64,000 nucleotides of DNA from Bradyrhizobium sp. dw_78 (GTDB taxonomy: Bacteria > Pseudomonadota > Alphaproteobacteria > Rhizobiales > Xanthobacteraceae), in contig NZ_JAAVUS010000001.1 of assembly GCF_018449525.1 (NCBI RefSeq), forward strand, positions 124,001-188,000, written 5' to 3'. Positions within the stretch are counted from its first letter, which is position 1, and each line of letters begins with the position of its first letter. A program made the translations under genes and the position numbers. This document shows positions 7,917 to 16,574 of this stretch, piece after piece. A model generated the notes under the pieces. That model made no database searches. It had not been told where the DNA came from and worked only from the letters and a program-made list of their open reading frames with translations.

Positions 7917-8408
7917 TCAAGATTTCGGCTTCGGCCAATAGCCGGTTTCGGGTGTGCCCGGATGGACGGGCACCGTGGTCGACGGCCCAAGTCCGGTGAT
8001 CTGGATGATGACTTCCTCGTCGCCAGCGCCGTCCCAATGCGCCGCCCCGGCCGGATGCATCATGTAGCTGCCCGGCGTCAGCGGGACCGCCTTGTTGAAG
8101 TCGACCGTTTCGCCGGTTCCGGTGTACCAGGTTCCCTTAAGGACGGTGACGTGCCTGGCCTCCGGATGGGTGTGCGGCACACTGTGTACCCCCGGCTGGA
8201 ATTTCACGCGGATGACGTAAAAAACACCGGGCTTGCTCGGATCGCCGGATAGCGTGGCGCTTATGGTGCCCATGCTTGAGGGGGGATTCCAAGGCACATC
8301 GTCTGGCCTGATCCGGACAAACCCTTTTTCGTCGGTTTCCGCCATCGCGGGGCGCACCAGCGCTCCCAGCAACAGTGCTCCGCCCAGCATCCTGCGCGTC
8401 AGAACCAA
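7917..8408 (-). CDS. Exported cupin-domain protein (TTG start)
   Basis: From the TTG start the product is 163 residues, with a signal sequence (TRRMLGGALLLGALVRPAMA) and one cupin domain: PHTHPEARHVTVLKGTWY as motif 1 and PGSYMMHPAGAAHWDG as motif 2. The TTG is chosen because GGGAGG lies five bases upstream and translation from it gives a proper signal peptide. An in-frame ATG at 8390 is the alternative. Like the cupin gene after it, the histidines for a metal site are present but the substrate is unknown. Confidence 0.75.
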   Translation of the reverse strand: MVLTRRMLGGALLLGALVRPAMAETDEKGFVRIRPDDVPWNPPSSMGTISATLSGDPSKPGVFYVIRVKFQPGVHSVPHTHPEARHVTVLKGTWYTGTGETVDFNKAVPLTPGSYMMHPAGAAHWDGAGDEEVIIQITGLGPSTTVPVHPGTPETGYWPKPKS

Positions 8409-8554
8409 ATTCGCCTCCCGTTCTTTTATTATTGATCGACGGAAGGCATCATAAAGTCCGCGCGAATGCAATCGCATTTCGTTACTTTTATGCTAGGCTA
8501 CAACGTGAACGTCTGAGCATCGGCTTGCAGTAATCCCGCCTGAACGAGGGTGAG

Positions 8555-9571
8555 TTGAGCAAACCAACCTCAAAAACCGTTTCAGTTGTGCTCGCTACAT
8601 ATAATGGGGCGAAGTACATTGAGGAGCAGATAAGGAGCATCGCCGCCCAAACCCTGGCTCCTTTTGAACTGATCATTTCCGACGATGCTTCGACGGACAA
8701 CACCCTCCAGATCATTCAGGATCTGCTGTCAGAGTGCGATTTCAAGATAAAGATAATACGGAACGAAAAGGCGCTCGGTTTCCGGGACAATTTTCTTCAG
8801 GCGTGCCTGCTTGCGCAGGGTGATTTCATCGCATTCAGCGATCAGGACGATGTCTGGCATCCAACGAAGCTGGAAAAATGTTCGGAATTTTTCGGGGACA
8901 AAAGAATTTCCTTGATCGTTCACGCGGCAAGTCTCATCGATGACGATTCCAATCACATCGGAATGTTTCGCCAGGGTATAACAGCGACGACCATCAAGCT
9001 GCCTCTCAGCTATGACCCATGGTGGACCTTTTGGGGTTTCTCGATGGTATTTCGGCGCGAGATAATAGAGCTGATAGACATCAAGGACAGATTTATTGAC
9101 TACATTGTACCGAGTGAACTCATTGCACATGACAGATGGGTTATGCTGCTTGGCCAGATGGTTGGCGCGATAGCGGAGATCAAAGATCCGCTTGTGAGCT
9201 ACCGGCAGCACGCAAACAATCTTTTCGGAGACGGATCCCGGAAACGTAAGCATCCCGCTTTTGATATTCGAGAAAGATCGGAAACATATATCAAGGCCAC
9301 GTCCCAGATGGTCGGTATTGTGTCGAAAATCCCGTCTGACGTGAACGAGAATTTTCCGTTGTTCGACAAAGGTCGCTGTCTTGGGTTTTTGAATTCTGCG
9401 CTCCTGCAGCTGACGCGCAGGCACACAATTTACGAGTCTGATTCGACGCCAACGGCCTTCCGTCAAATATGGGAATGTCTTGGCGAGGGCTCCTACAGAA
9501 ACGTCCACGACGGCAGCATCCGCTGGAAGTCGCTGATGAGGGACGTAAAGTTTGCCGCGTTGGGGGCTTAG
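8555..9571 (+). CDS. Family 2 glycosyltransferase
   Basis: A 338-residue protein with a GT-A domain: VSVVLATYNGAKYIEEQIRS at the N-terminus, the nucleotide-binding ISDDASTDNT at about residues 46-55 and the acceptor-side motif FSDQDDVWHPTKLEK near residue 95. Such enzymes transfer a sugar from a nucleotide donor, often to O-antigen or exopolysaccharide. Translation appears to begin at a TTG preceded by GAGGGTGAG. Codons are noticeably richer in A and T than in flanking genes, which suggests horizontal acquisition together with the acyltransferase that follows 86 bases later. Confidence 0.88.
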   Translation: MSKPTSKTVSVVLATYNGAKYIEEQIRSIAAQTLAPFELIISDDASTDNTLQIIQDLLSECDFKIKIIRNEKALGFRDNFLQACLLAQGDFIAFSDQDDVWHPTKLEKCSEFFGDKRISLIVHAASLIDDDSNHIGMFRQGITATTIKLPLSYDPWWTFWGFSMVFRREIIELIDIKDRFIDYIVPSELIAHDRWVMLLGQMVGAIAEIKDPLVSYRQHANNLFGDGSRKRKHPAFDIRERSETYIKATSQMVGIVSKIPSDVNENFPLFDKGRCLGFLNSALLQLTRRHTIYESDSTPTAFRQIWECLGEGSYRNVHDGSIRWKSLMRDVKFAALGA

Positions 9572-9657
9572 GAAGATCTGGTTCGCAGTCCTTCAATATC
9601 CAAATGCTATTAATTGCCGGAGTTTTTGAAAATCGTAATCACTAAGGTGGGTTTTGC

Positions 9658-10734
9658 ATGGCCACTCAGATTACTCGCAGTGATCACTACACGACACTCG
9701 ATGGCCTCCGAGGATTTGCGGCCTTATCCGTTCTCGCATTTCATCTAGGGCGCTGGCTCGATATTCCGTGGCTGTGCGCCAACGGAAATTTGTCGGTCGA
9801 TACTTTTTTCTGCTTGAGCGGTTACGTCCTTCCTCTCGCCTATGGAAGGAAAATCGCCACCTTGTCCATGGGTGATTTCATCGTAACGCGCCTCATCCGG
9901 CTTATGCCGATGATTGTGCTGTCGGTCGCCGTGAGCGCACCTTACGTGTTCTTTAGAAGCTTTGTGTCTCACATAGATGTTTCCGCCGCGGCGATCTTCT
10001 CGGCTGCGTTGTTGGGCGCGCTGAACCTGCCTTACTTTTACGCGCCGTCTGGCGTTGGGGGCCCCCAGCTTTTCCCGCTCAACGGGCCGCAATATTCGCT
10101 CTTTCTTGAAGTCATGGCGAACATTGTCTGGTGGGCGACCCGCTATTTGCCTCAGATGGCTTTGGCCGCCGCCGTAGCCGTCGTTTCTGCCGCGATACTC
10201 GTTCACATAGGAATTGGCGGAGATACGACGGAAACATTTTGGTATGGCTTTCCGCACGTAGGTGCATCATTTGCACTTGGTGTCTTTATCTACCACCTGG
10301 ATAGAAAATTACCTTTCTGGCGCGGCTGGACACCGCTGTTCTGGGGCGTGGTCATTGCCATGATCGCCATCTTCTTCGCGCCGTATGAGGCATCCTTCGC
10401 TGTAAAACTTGCATGGAAATTATTTCTCTCCCCGCTGCTGGTGATCGCCGGCGCTCACGTTCAGTTCGGAAAGACCATCGATTCATTTTTCTTGAGGATC
10501 GGCGCCCTTTCTTATCCTTTGTATGCACTCCACTATCCCCTATTCTGCTGGATCAACGGCACTTACAGAATGCTGCTTGGTTCACGAGATGTCTGGATCG
10601 AGGCGCCCCTGATCTTTGTGATCGTGATCGGCTTGAGCTATCTGGGATTGCGCGCCTACGATGAGCCGGTGCGATCCTATTTATCTCGAAAGCTGCTCTC
10701 GCCGCGTCCGAAAGCGATAGTACCTGCCGAATAG
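9658..10734 (+). CDS. Acyltransferase family 3 (OafA/YrhL-like) membrane protein
   Basis: A 358-residue protein with about ten hydrophobic segments. The N-terminal TLDGLRGFAALSVLAFHLGR holds the (R)GxRGxAAxxVxxxH-like motif, with the catalytic histidine, of acyltransferase-3 proteins. These membrane enzymes add acetyl or succinyl groups to O-antigen, Nod factor or exopolysaccharide sugars. Together with the upstream glycosyltransferase it forms a two-gene surface-sugar module. The composition is less GC-rich than the core genes around it. The gene is followed by a fragmentary region and a ~198-bp repeat. Confidence 0.88.
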   Translation: MATQITRSDHYTTLDGLRGFAALSVLAFHLGRWLDIPWLCANGNLSVDTFFCLSGYVLPLAYGRKIATLSMGDFIVTRLIRLMPMIVLSVAVSAPYVFFRSFVSHIDVSAAAIFSAALLGALNLPYFYAPSGVGGPQLFPLNGPQYSLFLEVMANIVWWATRYLPQMALAAAVAVVSAAILVHIGIGGDTTETFWYGFPHVGASFALGVFIYHLDRKLPFWRGWTPLFWGVVIAMIAIFFAPYEASFAVKLAWKLFLSPLLVIAGAHVQFGKTIDSFFLRIGALSYPLYALHYPLFCWINGTYRMLLGSRDVWIEAPLIFVIVIGLSYLGLRAYDEPVRSYLSRKLLSPRPKAIVPAE

Positions 10735-10811
10735 ACGGAGGCACGATGCCGTTCGGCCCGGGTGCGCTTCTGACGCGGCGATCGACGAGGATCAATAATC
10801 TCTGAAATTGC

Positions 10812-11009
10812 TGGCGGGCCTTCCTGGATACATGTCGAACCTTGTGCATCGCACCGAAGCCCGAAGTCCGTGAAATTTTTGAGAGATTGCGCGCCGGGCA
10901 TTTTCGCCAGCCGTAATGTGTTCGTCATCGCAGGGTACCCCGCGCACCCTCGGCCCGGAACTGATTGCGGTTTCGGAATACTCTTGATGTGTTCGGGATA
11001 CCAGCCGGT
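10812..11009 (-). repeat. ~198-bp dispersed element, copy 1
   Basis: This stretch is about 90% identical to 19344-19540, with a few single-base changes and small indels. Read on the minus strand it begins ACCGGCTGGTATCCCGAAC. In both places an upstream gene reads into the element and acquires the same tail, TGWYPEHIKSI(P/S)KP. The boundaries are sharp at the ACCGG end and fade near 10812. No transposase or terminal inverted repeats are visible, so it is not an ordinary insertion sequence. Confidence 0.75.
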
Positions 11010-11264
11010 AACGCGCGTCCTGGCGTCGATCAAGATGAATGCTTCATTTTGCGCGATGGCCGGATTGTCGCCTTGGCGGAAGCGCGCTTGCTTGTGAGCC
11101 CTGTAGGCGTCAGTGCCGATGAATTTCTGAACTTCGGGCTGTCGCAGCAATTCGTATATATCGTAATGGGTGCTAATGGCCTCGCAAGGTATCAAGGGCA
11201 TGCGCCTGTACCAGAGATTGCCGTCGGCCGAGTAAGCCCCGTTTCGATTTGGAAGGCCTCTAAT
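11010..11264 (-). pseudogene. C-terminal gene fragment, possibly AbiEii-type nucleotidyltransferase, cut by the repeat
   Basis: The minus-strand frame from a TAA at 11265 to the repeat boundary encodes a coherent piece: ISTHYDIYELLRQPEVQKFI, then GTDAYRAHKQARFRQGDNPA and IAQNEAFILIDARTR. The HYDIYELL motif followed by an AHK-rich segment recalls the C-terminal part of AbiEii/DUF1814 nucleotidyltransferases, which form toxin-antitoxin systems, but this is a tentative reading. After ARTR the frame enters the ~198-bp element and gains its WYPEHIKSIPKP tail, then runs on without homology to 10677. No N-terminal half or antitoxin gene is visible. The region 10735-11353 otherwise holds no gene I can support. 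Confidence 0.45.
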
Positions 11265-11353
11265 TTAACGTTGATGAATGCGGGATCGAAGTTGTGTATG
11301 TCATCAATAGACGATTGGTTTTTCGAGAATTGGAAATCGCGAGCTGTGTTCAG

Positions 11354-11884
11354 ATGAATTCAGAAGCCGGTCCCGTGATTACGATCATGGGCGAAGAAGA
11401 GCCGATCGAAATTTCGTTCGCAGCTGTTTCCGTATTTCACGGTCAGGCTGCCCTTGCGATGTTGGCTGTGACGTTCCAGGCGATCCGTTTCGCGTTGAAG
11501 ACGCTGGTGCCCGATCGCCTTCCATTGCGAAGCCAGATCGCCGTTGTCAGCGGCCATCCCGGTCCGGGCGTACGGGACGCATTCGAATTCGTAACCCGCG
11601 CGGTGACGCGTGGCGTTTACAGGGTCGACCGTTCTCTGCCGAAATCCCGACTGATTCCCGGCCTCGATATCTCCTATAGCTTCCGCATCACGATCGATGA
11701 GAGAACGGCAGAAGTCGCGCTCCGCGAGGAAGCGCTTCCTGAAAGGTTCTTCTCGCTGATCGCCGATAAATCCCGGACGGCTCAAGACGAGATCGAATTG
11801 AGCAAGCTCAAGCGGTCGATTGCCGGGCGTGTGCTGGCTTCGCAGCCCGATCAACTGTTCAACATTAGCGCTTTCGCTTGCTGA
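11354..11884 (+). CDS. Conserved protein of unclear function, possibly FmdE-like
   Basis: The product is 176 residues from the chosen ATG (MNSEAGPV). A segment around FHGQAALAMLAVTFQAIRFA, followed by VVSGHPGPGVRDAFEF, loosely resembles the FmdE fold (formylmethanofuran dehydrogenase subunit E-like), in which FHGH and later metal ligands occur. The cysteines typical of FmdE are missing, so this is a weak call. FmdE-like proteins are often encoded beside metal-uptake systems, which fits the ABC importer and TonB receptor that follow. It overlaps the next gene by one base (TGATG). An in-frame ATG at 11387 is an alternative start. Confidence 0.5.
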   Translation: MNSEAGPVITIMGEEEPIEISFAAVSVFHGQAALAMLAVTFQAIRFALKTLVPDRLPLRSQIAVVSGHPGPGVRDAFEFVTRAVTRGVYRVDRSLPKSRLIPGLDISYSFRITIDERTAEVALREEALPERFFSLIADKSRTAQDEIELSKLKRSIAGRVLASQPDQLFNISAFAC

Positions 11885-12495
11885 TGAAACCGTCCCTGAT
11901 TTTTTCGTTTGGATATTCCGAGAATCCGCTTGGCGGATTTGCGGATATTCCGGCCGCAAAAGATCATATTGTCTCATGCGATCTTTATGCGCTCCCGGAA
12001 TTGGAGCTGGATCGATTTTCCTCGCTCCTGATCAGCATGCATAGCGATCAGCAGTTTCTTGCGGCGCAGGCCGATCGGATCGCGACGTTTGTGCGGGATG
12101 GCGGCACGGTGGTCGCGAACGGTCATTTTGCGTATCCATTTCTGCCCGGCATGATCGGCTTCCATACTGTCGAGGACTGCCACCTCAAGGATCTCGCGGT
12201 GGTTCGCGTCGCGGATCATCCGATATGGTCGGGGGTGTCCGAGCGCGACCTGACCTTTCGTCGTGGCGTTGCTGGATTCTATGCCCGCGTCTGGCACGAC
12301 GCTCCCGCCGAAGCTACGGTGATTCATGCTCTTGGCCACGCGGACCGTCCAATTGACATTCTCTATCCGGTGGGCAATGGCCGGATCCTGTTTCACGGCG
12401 GCAACGATCTGTGGCAGTTCAGGGGCTCCGACACCACCGCGCAGATCGGGCCTCAGCTTCTGCAATGGCTCTTTCCGGGGGAGCGGGTGTCATGA
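11884..12495 (+). CDS. Uncharacterised protein, glutamine-amidotransferase-like fold (first of a pair)
   Basis: A 203-residue protein. The central region (LLISMHSDQQFLA, FVRDGGTVVANGHFAYPFLPG) looks like a class I amidotransferase/ThuA-like alpha-beta fold, with a strand-turn LISMH and a later GGN element near the C-terminus. No catalytic cysteine in a nucleophile elbow is visible, so an enzymatic role is unproven. It is translationally coupled on both sides (TGATG with the gene before, ATGA with the gene after). The next gene encodes a protein with the same overall layout, which suggests an old tandem duplication. Confidence 0.6.
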   Translation: MKPSLIFSFGYSENPLGGFADIPAAKDHIVSCDLYALPELELDRFSSLLISMHSDQQFLAAQADRIATFVRDGGTVVANGHFAYPFLPGMIGFHTVEDCHLKDLAVVRVADHPIWSGVSERDLTFRRGVAGFYARVWHDAPAEATVIHALGHADRPIDILYPVGNGRILFHGGNDLWQFRGSDTTAQIGPQLLQWLFPGERVS

Positions 12496-13130
12496 GTCTT
12501 GCAGTTCTGGACGGCGGAACATTCTATCATCATGCAGCGATTCAGGGTGCGCGTTACCGCGACCTGTTCGATCGGACGATCTACATGCCGGAGCTGACGC
12601 CAGCGCAGCTCGCCGACGTGAGGGTGCTGATCGTGCCGGATCGCATCCATCCCGACTTGTTGCGGGCCAGCCGGCAAATCCTGATCGATTTCGCGCAAAG
12701 TAGCGGCACGCTGGTGGTATTCGGCGAAAATCAGGCGGAGACTTGGCTGCCCGGCGTGAGCTGGACGCCGAGGCCGACCAATTTCTGGTGGTGGCTGGAC
12801 AAGAACGCGAAGCCGCCGCATCGGCTGGTCGCGCCGGACCATGAATTATTCCGGGCGATATCGTTCGCTGATACCATCTGGCATTTCCACGGCATGTTGA
12901 AGCCGCCGCCGCTGGCGCAGACCTTGATCGATGTACCGCCAGATCCGGCAAACCGGGATTCCGGCGGCGCGCTGCTTTACGACGACCGTGTTACCACGGC
13001 CGGCCGGCTGATCGTTTCCACGCTCGATCCATTTTATCATCACGGCAGCAATTTCATGCCGGCGACGACGAAGTTCCTGGACGGATTTTTGCCGTGGGCG
13101 AAGGCGATGTCACGTTCGCCGGATGCGTAG
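12492..13130 (+). CDS. Uncharacterised protein, glutamine-amidotransferase-like fold (second of a pair)
   Basis: A 212-residue protein with the same order of elements as its upstream neighbour: VRVLIVPDRIHPDLL, then FAQSSGTLVVFGENQAETWLPG, an APDHELF segment (compare ADHPIW in the neighbour) and a C-terminal LIVSTLDPFYHHGSNF in which several His, Asp and Tyr residues cluster. I do not recognise a named family. The ATG overlaps the preceding stop as ATGA. The three-gene set converges on, and is 53 bases from, an ABC importer operon of the iron/cobalamin type, so a part in metal or siderophore handling is a fair guess. Confidence 0.6.
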   Translation: MSLAVLDGGTFYHHAAIQGARYRDLFDRTIYMPELTPAQLADVRVLIVPDRIHPDLLRASRQILIDFAQSSGTLVVFGENQAETWLPGVSWTPRPTNFWWWLDKNAKPPHRLVAPDHELFRAISFADTIWHFHGMLKPPPLAQTLIDVPPDPANRDSGGALLYDDRVTTAGRLIVSTLDPFYHHGSNFMPATTKFLDGFLPWAKAMSRSPDA

Positions 13131-13183
13131 ATAGAAGCCGCTTCTTCTTTCCCCGCACGCGGGGCGCGAGGCAGCGCGCTTTT

Positions 13184-13960
13184 TTACGGAGTTCTCATCG
13201 GCGGCGGCGCACGCTTGAGCCCATGCAGCGGCACGATCGCGGCGATCGTCTCGTCATCGGTACGCACCTCGACGCGGCGCAGCGGGACGCCGTACATGGA
13301 AGCGAGGTTTTCTTCGGTCAGCACGTCTTCCGCCGCGCCATAGACATGCGCGGCGTCGCGCAGCATCAGGAGCGCCTTGTCGGCGATGCCGAGCGCGTGC
13401 TCGGGATGATGCGTGGTCAGCAGCACGGCGAGTTGCCGGGTACGCGCCAGGTGCTGGATCAGGCGCAGCACGACGCCCTGGTTGGCGAGATCGAGCGCGG
13501 AGGCCGGCTCGTCGAGCACCAGGATACGGCAGTCGCTGGCCAGGGCGCGCGCCAGCAGCACCAATTGACGCTGGCCGCCGCTGAGCCGGTCGTAGCGCTG
13601 TTCGGCGAGTGCGGAGAGGCCGACCTCGTGCAGGCATTCCTGGGCGCGGGCCTTGTCCTTGCGGCCCGGCGAGTTGAAACGCCCGAGATAACGGCTGCGT
13701 CCCAGCAGCACCATGTCGAGCGCGGTATAGGCATGGTCGGCATGGAGGGCCTGCGGCACATAGCCGATCTGGGCCTCGGCATGCACCGATCCCTGCTTCA
13801 GCGCCAGCGTGCCGCAGACGGCGCGCAGGAGCGTGGTTTTGCCGGCACCGTTGGGGCCGAGAATCGCGGTCACTTCCGACGGCGCCAGCGCAAAGGATAG
13901 GTGGCGGAACAGCCAGTGCTCCGGCCGGAACCAGTGACCGGCGTTTTCGATGCGGATCAT
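13184..13960 (-). CDS. ABC transporter ATP-binding protein (FecE/BtuD type)
   Basis: A 258-residue ATPase with Walker A GPNGAGKTTLLRAV, signature LSGGQRQLVLLARAL, Walker B ILVLDEPASALD and the switch histidine in LTTHHPEHA. It is closest in layout to the ATPases of iron-siderophore, haem and cobalamin importers, which transport with a FecCD-type permease. The ATG overlaps the permease stop as ATGA. It is the last gene of a three-gene operon (binding protein, permease, ATPase). Confidence 0.93.
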   Translation of the reverse strand: MIRIENAGHWFRPEHWLFRHLSFALAPSEVTAILGPNGAGKTTLLRAVCGTLALKQGSVHAEAQIGYVPQALHADHAYTALDMVLLGRSRYLGRFNSPGRKDKARAQECLHEVGLSALAEQRYDRLSGGQRQLVLLARALASDCRILVLDEPASALDLANQGVVLRLIQHLARTRQLAVLLTTHHPEHALGIADKALLMLRDAAHVYGAAEDVLTEENLASMYGVPLRRVEVRTDDETIAAIVPLHGLKRAPPPMRTP

Positions 13961-15024
13961 GGCGTCTTGCTCGAGGCGTTGTGGCGCAGCAGATAGGCGA
14001 ATACCGGCGTGCCGACGATGGCGGTGACGATGCCGACCGGAATTTCGGCCGCGGTCAGGTCGCGCGCCAGCGTGTCGGCGACCACCAGGAACACAGCGCC
14101 CATCAGCGTCGAGACCGGCAACAGTCGGCGATGGTCGGCGCCGACGATCAGCCGCGCCAGATTGGGAATCACGAGCCCGACCCAGCCGATGGTGCCGCTG
14201 ACCCCGACCTGCGCGGAGATGGCGAGGCAGGTGGCGGTCAGCAGGATCACGCGGTCCCGCGCCGGATGCACCCCGAGGGTGCGGGCATCGTCGTCGCCGA
14301 GTGACAGCACGTTGATGCGCCAGCGCATGCCGAGCAGGACGACGCCCGAGATCGCCGTACACACCGCCAACAGCCATAGTTTCGGCCAGCTCGCGGAAGC
14401 AAAGCTGCCAAGCAGCCAGAATACGATGTCCGGCAGTTTCGTCTCGGGATCCGCGACATAGGTCGCGAGGCCCACCAGCGCGCTGCAGAAGGCGCTGACG
14501 ACGACGCCGGCCAGCACCAGAGTAAGAATCGGCGACACGCTGTCGCTGCGGTTGACCGCCAGCACCGCCAGCAGCGCCGCCGCGGCGCCGGCAAACGCAC
14601 TGACCTGCACGAAGCTGCCGAACCCGAAAAACAGGATCGCGGTCACGCCGCCGAGCGCCGCGCCGGAGGAGACGCCGATGGTCTGCGGGCCGACCAGCGG
14701 GTTACGGAACAGGCCCTGCAGCACGGCGCCGCACAGCGACAGCCCGGCGCCGGCGATCGCGGCGGTCAGCACCCGCGGCAGCCGCACCACCTCGACCACG
14801 ATCTGTTCGGTCGGCGTCCAGATCGGCGTGAGGCCGACGACATGCGCCGCCAGGATCGCGACGACATGGGCGAACGGCACCTGATAGCGCCCGGAGACCA
14901 TTGACCACAGCAGCACCGCGATCAGCGCCACGCCCAGCACCAGATAGAGCGCCGACAACCGGGTGTCCGATCTTATTTGAGTCCGTTCGAACGCCTGCGC
15001 CCGCGGCATCGCATCCTGTGTCAT
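13957..15024 (-). CDS. ABC transporter permease (FecCD/BtuC family)
   Basis: A 355-residue protein with nine to ten hydrophobic segments. The sequences RLPRVLTAAIAGAGLSLCGAVLQGLFRNPL and GWVGLVIPNLARLIVGADHRRLLP are diagnostic of the FecCD/BtuC permeases; the latter lies in the cytoplasmic loop that docks to the ATPase. It overlaps both neighbours by four bases (ATGA), so all three subunits are translated in a coupled way. Confidence 0.95.
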   Translation of the reverse strand: MTQDAMPRAQAFERTQIRSDTRLSALYLVLGVALIAVLLWSMVSGRYQVPFAHVVAILAAHVVGLTPIWTPTEQIVVEVVRLPRVLTAAIAGAGLSLCGAVLQGLFRNPLVGPQTIGVSSGAALGGVTAILFFGFGSFVQVSAFAGAAAALLAVLAVNRSDSVSPILTLVLAGVVVSAFCSALVGLATYVADPETKLPDIVFWLLGSFASASWPKLWLLAVCTAISGVVLLGMRWRINVLSLGDDDARTLGVHPARDRVILLTATCLAISAQVGVSGTIGWVGLVIPNLARLIVGADHRRLLPVSTLMGAVFLVVADTLARDLTAAEIPVGIVTAIVGTPVFAYLLRHNASSKTP

Positions 15025-16154
15025 CGGGCGAGATAACGGTCGTAGCCGGCGGATTGACGGTTCTGCGCGGCGAACAGGATGCCGTCGATTTCATCGTCGC
15101 TGAGATCGTGCTGGTAGAGAAAGCCGTACCAGTCGCGCATCACCGCGCGCAGATTTACGGGTTCGCGATCGGGCTGCAGCAATCCCGCGAGCCAGACCCA
15201 CATCAGCGCCGATTCCTGGCTCGGCGGATCCCAGCGGTAGCCGCCGAGCGGCACTTTATAAACGCGGCGATTTTTCACCGCATCGATGCTCTGCCAGCGC
15301 GGATCGGCATAGATGTCGGACGGCATGGCGGCGTCGAAATTGCCGAGCAGGATCACCTGCGGATTCCAGGTCAGCACCTGTTCGATGGTCACCGTGTTTT
15401 GCGGCGGGCTGTCGGCGGCGACGTTCTGGCCGCCGACCAGATGGATGTAGTAATTGCTGTTGGTATTCCTGCCGGCGACGCGCAGGGTTTGCGCCGCCCG
15501 GTTGAAATAGATCACGCGCGGGCGTTGCGCCTCCGTGAGGCCGCTCATGGCGGCTTCGATAGTGTGCCTCTCTTTGTCCTGCCGCGCCAACAGCTCGGTG
15601 GCGCGCGGTGCGTTGCCCGAAACCTGACCGATCATGGTGATGAAACCGGCAAGATCTTCCTGCGATCCGGCGCGCATGCCGAGCACGGGCACCCCGGTGC
15701 GGTCCAGCACGCCGATCACGTCGCCGCTGGCGGAAGTCGCCCACTGGAACACGACGTCGGGCTTGAGTGCCAGAATGCCCTCGACATTCGGATCGAAGAC
15801 GGAGGCATCGGTCGCACCCATTACCACATTGGTCGAAATTCGGGTGAAGCCGGGGAACATCTTGCCGAGCAATCCCTCGCGCATCGCGCTGGCCGAGTAG
15901 CCGTTCATGCCGACGATCTTGCGCTCGCTGCCGTCGATCGAGATGAAGGTCGCCGGTCCCGGAATCGGCACGAACACCAGGCGTTGCGGCGGCTTGTCGA
16001 ACGTCACGCTGCGGCCGCGCTGGTCGGTAACGTCGAAGGCGGCGGCGGGCGCGCTCAAGGCGGCGACCGAGGCGAGCAGGTAGAGGCCGGCCAGCGTGGT
16101 GCGGAAGCCGCGTAACTTATTTCTGTTCGTGCCCAAGCGTATCTGCATTCTCAT
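15021..16154 (-). CDS. ABC transporter substrate-binding protein (iron/cobalamin/metal chelate type)
   Basis: From the chosen ATG the product is 377 residues, with a signal region (TTLAGLYLLASVAALSAPAAA) and the bilobed class III binding fold: TDQRGRSVTFDKPPQRLVFV, LALKPDVVFQW and a long C-terminal lobe with GGYRWDPPSQESALMW. The GGYRWDPP motif occurs in a subgroup near metal and molybdate-like chelate importers; the ligand is uncertain (iron-siderophore, nickel/cobalt chelate or cobalamin). In-frame ATGs at 16199 and 16148 are alternative starts, none with a strong ribosome site. It heads the ABC operon and is divergent from the TonB receptor. Confidence 0.85.
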   Translation of the reverse strand: MRMQIRLGTNRNKLRGFRTTLAGLYLLASVAALSAPAAAFDVTDQRGRSVTFDKPPQRLVFVPIPGPATFISIDGSERKIVGMNGYSASAMREGLLGKMFPGFTRISTNVVMGATDASVFDPNVEGILALKPDVVFQWATSASGDVIGVLDRTGVPVLGMRAGSQEDLAGFITMIGQVSGNAPRATELLARQDKERHTIEAAMSGLTEAQRPRVIYFNRAAQTLRVAGRNTNSNYYIHLVGGQNVAADSPPQNTVTIEQVLTWNPQVILLGNFDAAMPSDIYADPRWQSIDAVKNRRVYKVPLGGYRWDPPSQESALMWVWLAGLLQPDREPVNLRAVMRDWYGFLYQHDLSDDEIDGILFAAQNRQSAGYDRYLAR

Positions 16155-16199
16155 TCCAGCGCTGTCGGGATTGCGTAAGGTGAGTCGACGTATCCACAT

Positions 16200-16574
16200 C
16201 GGGCAGGGGTAGGCAATGACCGCCGCGATCGCGTCCGCTTCATTGTTGTAATTCTAAACTGCGGGCCGACGCGCAACGAAAAGTTGCGAGCGGGTTCAGG
16301 CGTGATCGGCTCCGTTGCGCCAGCATCATTGATTGCATGGCATTCCCTGTCATCCGACGATTAGATACGTTCCAATAACTCATTCAGTAATTGCATCGGC
16401 GTTTAGAAGCTGTTCCGACCGGTCGCCCGCGGCGATTTCGGCCGCGCCAGCCTGATACGATTCTAATTTGAAAGCGTCGATCCTGGTCTAAGAGCCAAAA
16501 CCATCGAAGTTAACCGGTGGGGCTATCGGACTCGCAAGCGAGGCGCTCGCGTGTCCGGGTATTCTTGGGGGATC
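16200..16574. promoter_or_regulatory. Divergent control region between the ABC operon and the TonB receptor gene
   Basis: This ~375-base stretch holds no gene. Two TTTAGAA half-sites in opposite orientation are present: TTCTAAA at 16252-16258, close to the ABC operon, and TTTAGAA at 16402-16408, followed by GCTGTTCCGA. They resemble halves of the iron control element bound by Irr in Bradyrhizobium, but neither is a full dyad. I looked for a cobalamin riboswitch core and did not find one. Confidence 0.35.

Noticed and set aside
16200..16574. Cobalamin riboswitch ahead of the TonB receptor gene
   Set aside because: The B12-box and surrounding conserved helices could not be found on either strand.
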